Source: Ferrithrix thermotolerans DSM 19514 (GTDB taxonomy: Bacteria; Actinomycetota; Acidimicrobiia; Acidimicrobiales; Ilumatobacteraceae). From it: a DNA stretch of 5,818 nucleotides. Shown here piece after piece: positions 5,063 to 5,818 of the stretch. Each line of letters begins with the position of its first letter. Position 1 is the stretch's first letter. Made by a program: the position numbers and the translations under genes. The notes below the pieces were generated by a model. It worked only from the letters and a program-made list of their open reading frames with translations. It was not told where the DNA came from and ran no database searches. Location of the stretch: positions 1-5,818 of the forward strand of contig CAMAQQ010000086.1 in assembly GCA_945860575.1 (NCBI GenBank), written 5' to 3'.

Positions 5063-5818
5063 TGGATCTTCGTCGGGTTGTTCGCGAAGAAATTTCTCAA
5101 ATTCGGCACCAAGATCATCGGCACTCGGAATCTCGAACTGGGCGCGGGCGTCGTAATCAGCCTCTAGTTGCGTGAGGTGCTCTGAAACTTGGGCGTCGCC
5201 TTCGACCGCAGCGTCATGAAGTTCTTCCCAACGCTGAATTTCTTCGTAAAGTTCGGCATGGCGTGTAGGCACACCCAACACAATTTCGAGTTGGCGCAGT
5301 AATGCTGCACTTGATTTCGGGTGCTGAGCATTAGTTAAGTAGTGCGGTACACCAACACGCAATGAAACTGCCGCAAGTTGTTCGCGTTCGAAGCGCTCCT
5401 GCATCACACCAACGATGCCGGTGACGCCTTGATATGTGGGTCGAGAAAGTTTGAGTCGGCGAGCGAGCGCCGCATTGGTCGTGCTTCCAAACACCGACGG
5501 CGTGCGCGAGTGGGGTATTGCCTCGGCGATTGCGCCGACGGTGACGGCAACCGTGCAATTTAGATTTTTCGCAGTTTGCAAAATGCACTCAGAGAATATG
5601 TTCCAGTTCGTATGTGGCTCGATGCCCGATAGTACGACTAGATCTCGTGAGCCCTCGGGGAAGCGCGCAATCACGATGTCGTTTTCTGGCCACCGAACAT
5701 TTCGTTCATCGTCTTCGTCAAAGTAGACCTCGGGGCGTTCATGGGTGAAGTCAAAAAACGGGTCTGGGTCAATGCTGGCAACCACTGTGACGGCGCGATC
5801 GTCAAGGCACCACTCGAG
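5054..5818 (-). CDS. PAC2-family protein (proteasome assembly chaperone-like), 5' end outside window
   Basis: This matches the PAC2 (formerly DUF75) family, related to eukaryotic and archaeal proteasome assembly chaperones. Its bacterial role is not established to my knowledge; it is frequent in Actinobacteria. The frame is open to the right edge (LEWCLDDRAVTV before the GTG at 5785-5783), and these residues continue the family fold into SIDPDPFFDF. The true start therefore lies beyond 5818, with probably some 30-45 residues missing. Features seen are the IDPDPFFDF strand, RPEVYFDE then VRWPENDIVIARFP, DLVVLSGIEPHTNW, TVGAIAEAIPHSRTP, the glycine-rich YQGVTGIVGVMQ, and VGVPHYL. The C-terminal third is highly charged, probably helical or coiled coil (about EIQRWEELHDAAVEGD onward), and ends acidic (EQPDEDPEK). 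It converges on pstS with 72 nt between stop codons and shares its terminator. There is no evident functional tie to phosphate uptake. Confidence 0.85.
   Translation of the reverse strand, partial: LEWCLDDRAVTVVASIDPDPFFDFTHERPEVYFDEDDERNVRWPENDIVIARFPEGSRDLVVLSGIEPHTNWNIFSECILQTAKNLNCTVAVTVGAIAEAIPHSRTPSVFGSTTNAALARRLKLSRPTYQGVTGIVGVMQERFEREQLAAVSLRVGVPHYLTNAQHPKSSAALLRQLEIVLGVPTRHAELYEEIQRWEELHDAAVEGDAQVSEHLTQLEADYDARAQFEIPSADDLGAEFEKFLREQPDEDPEK

Noticed and set aside
5054..5785. Taking the GTG at 5785 as the start of the minus-strand PAC2-family gene
   Set aside because: The frame stays open to base 5818, and the upstream residues (LEWCLDDRAVTV) read naturally into the conserved SIDPDPFFDF region. 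The gene is cut by the window edge rather than naturally short.
1..5818. Mobile element, CRISPR array, tRNA/rRNA or defence system
   Set aside because: No transposase or integrase motif, terminal inverted repeat, regularly spaced repeat array or tRNA-like cloverleaf was seen; nearly all sequence is accounted for by five ordinary genes.

Overview
The window is one phosphate-uptake locus with an unrelated gene on each side. It reads as the chromosome of an actinobacterium of medium GC content, about half G+C by eye. The minus-strand gene at the right end is a PAC2-family protein of the type common in proteasome-bearing Actinobacteria. The putative phosphate operators are 11-nt direct repeats of the GTTCACC type known from actinobacterial PhoP regulons. 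A planktonic or Acidimicrobiia-like lineage would fit the modest GC, but that is a guess. I see no mobile element, CRISPR array, tRNA or rRNA.

Layout. 1-507 (+) is the C-terminal part of an O-acetylhomoserine aminocarboxypropyltransferase (metY) that begins left of the window. 508-556 is a short intergenic gap. With the last base of the metY stop codon it holds a terminator-like hairpin interleaved with a candidate Pho box and a -10-like hexamer. 557-1549 (pstC), 1546-2610 (pstA) and 2614-3471 (pstB) are tightly packed and overlapping or nearly so; they encode the two permease subunits and the ATPase of the high-affinity phosphate ABC transporter. 3472-3613 is an intergenic region with a second candidate Pho box in the same geometry, a repeat-bearing leader and a strong ribosome binding site. 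3614-4981 is pstS, the phosphate-binding protein. 4982-5053 carries two consecutive hairpins, the second a perfect 15-bp bidirectional terminator shared with the convergent gene. 5054-5818 (-) is the PAC2-family gene, whose 5' end lies beyond the right edge.

How the genes work together. PstS would capture phosphate outside the membrane, PstC and PstA form the channel, and PstB powers import with ATP. The order is C-A-B-S rather than the usual S-C-A-B, and pstS appears to have its own phosphate-responsive promoter, so the abundant binding protein could be made independently of the membrane complex. No phoU, phoR or phoP is present in the window.

The most unusual feature is PstS itself. It carries roughly 95-100 extra residues, with the look of a small beta-sandwich (Ig-like) domain, between the two lobes' conserved motifs (after ITKWNDPSI and before RSDGSGTT). 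Its signal peptide has no lipobox cysteine. The binding protein therefore appears not to be a lipoprotein, which raises the question of how it stays at the cell surface if the organism has a single membrane.
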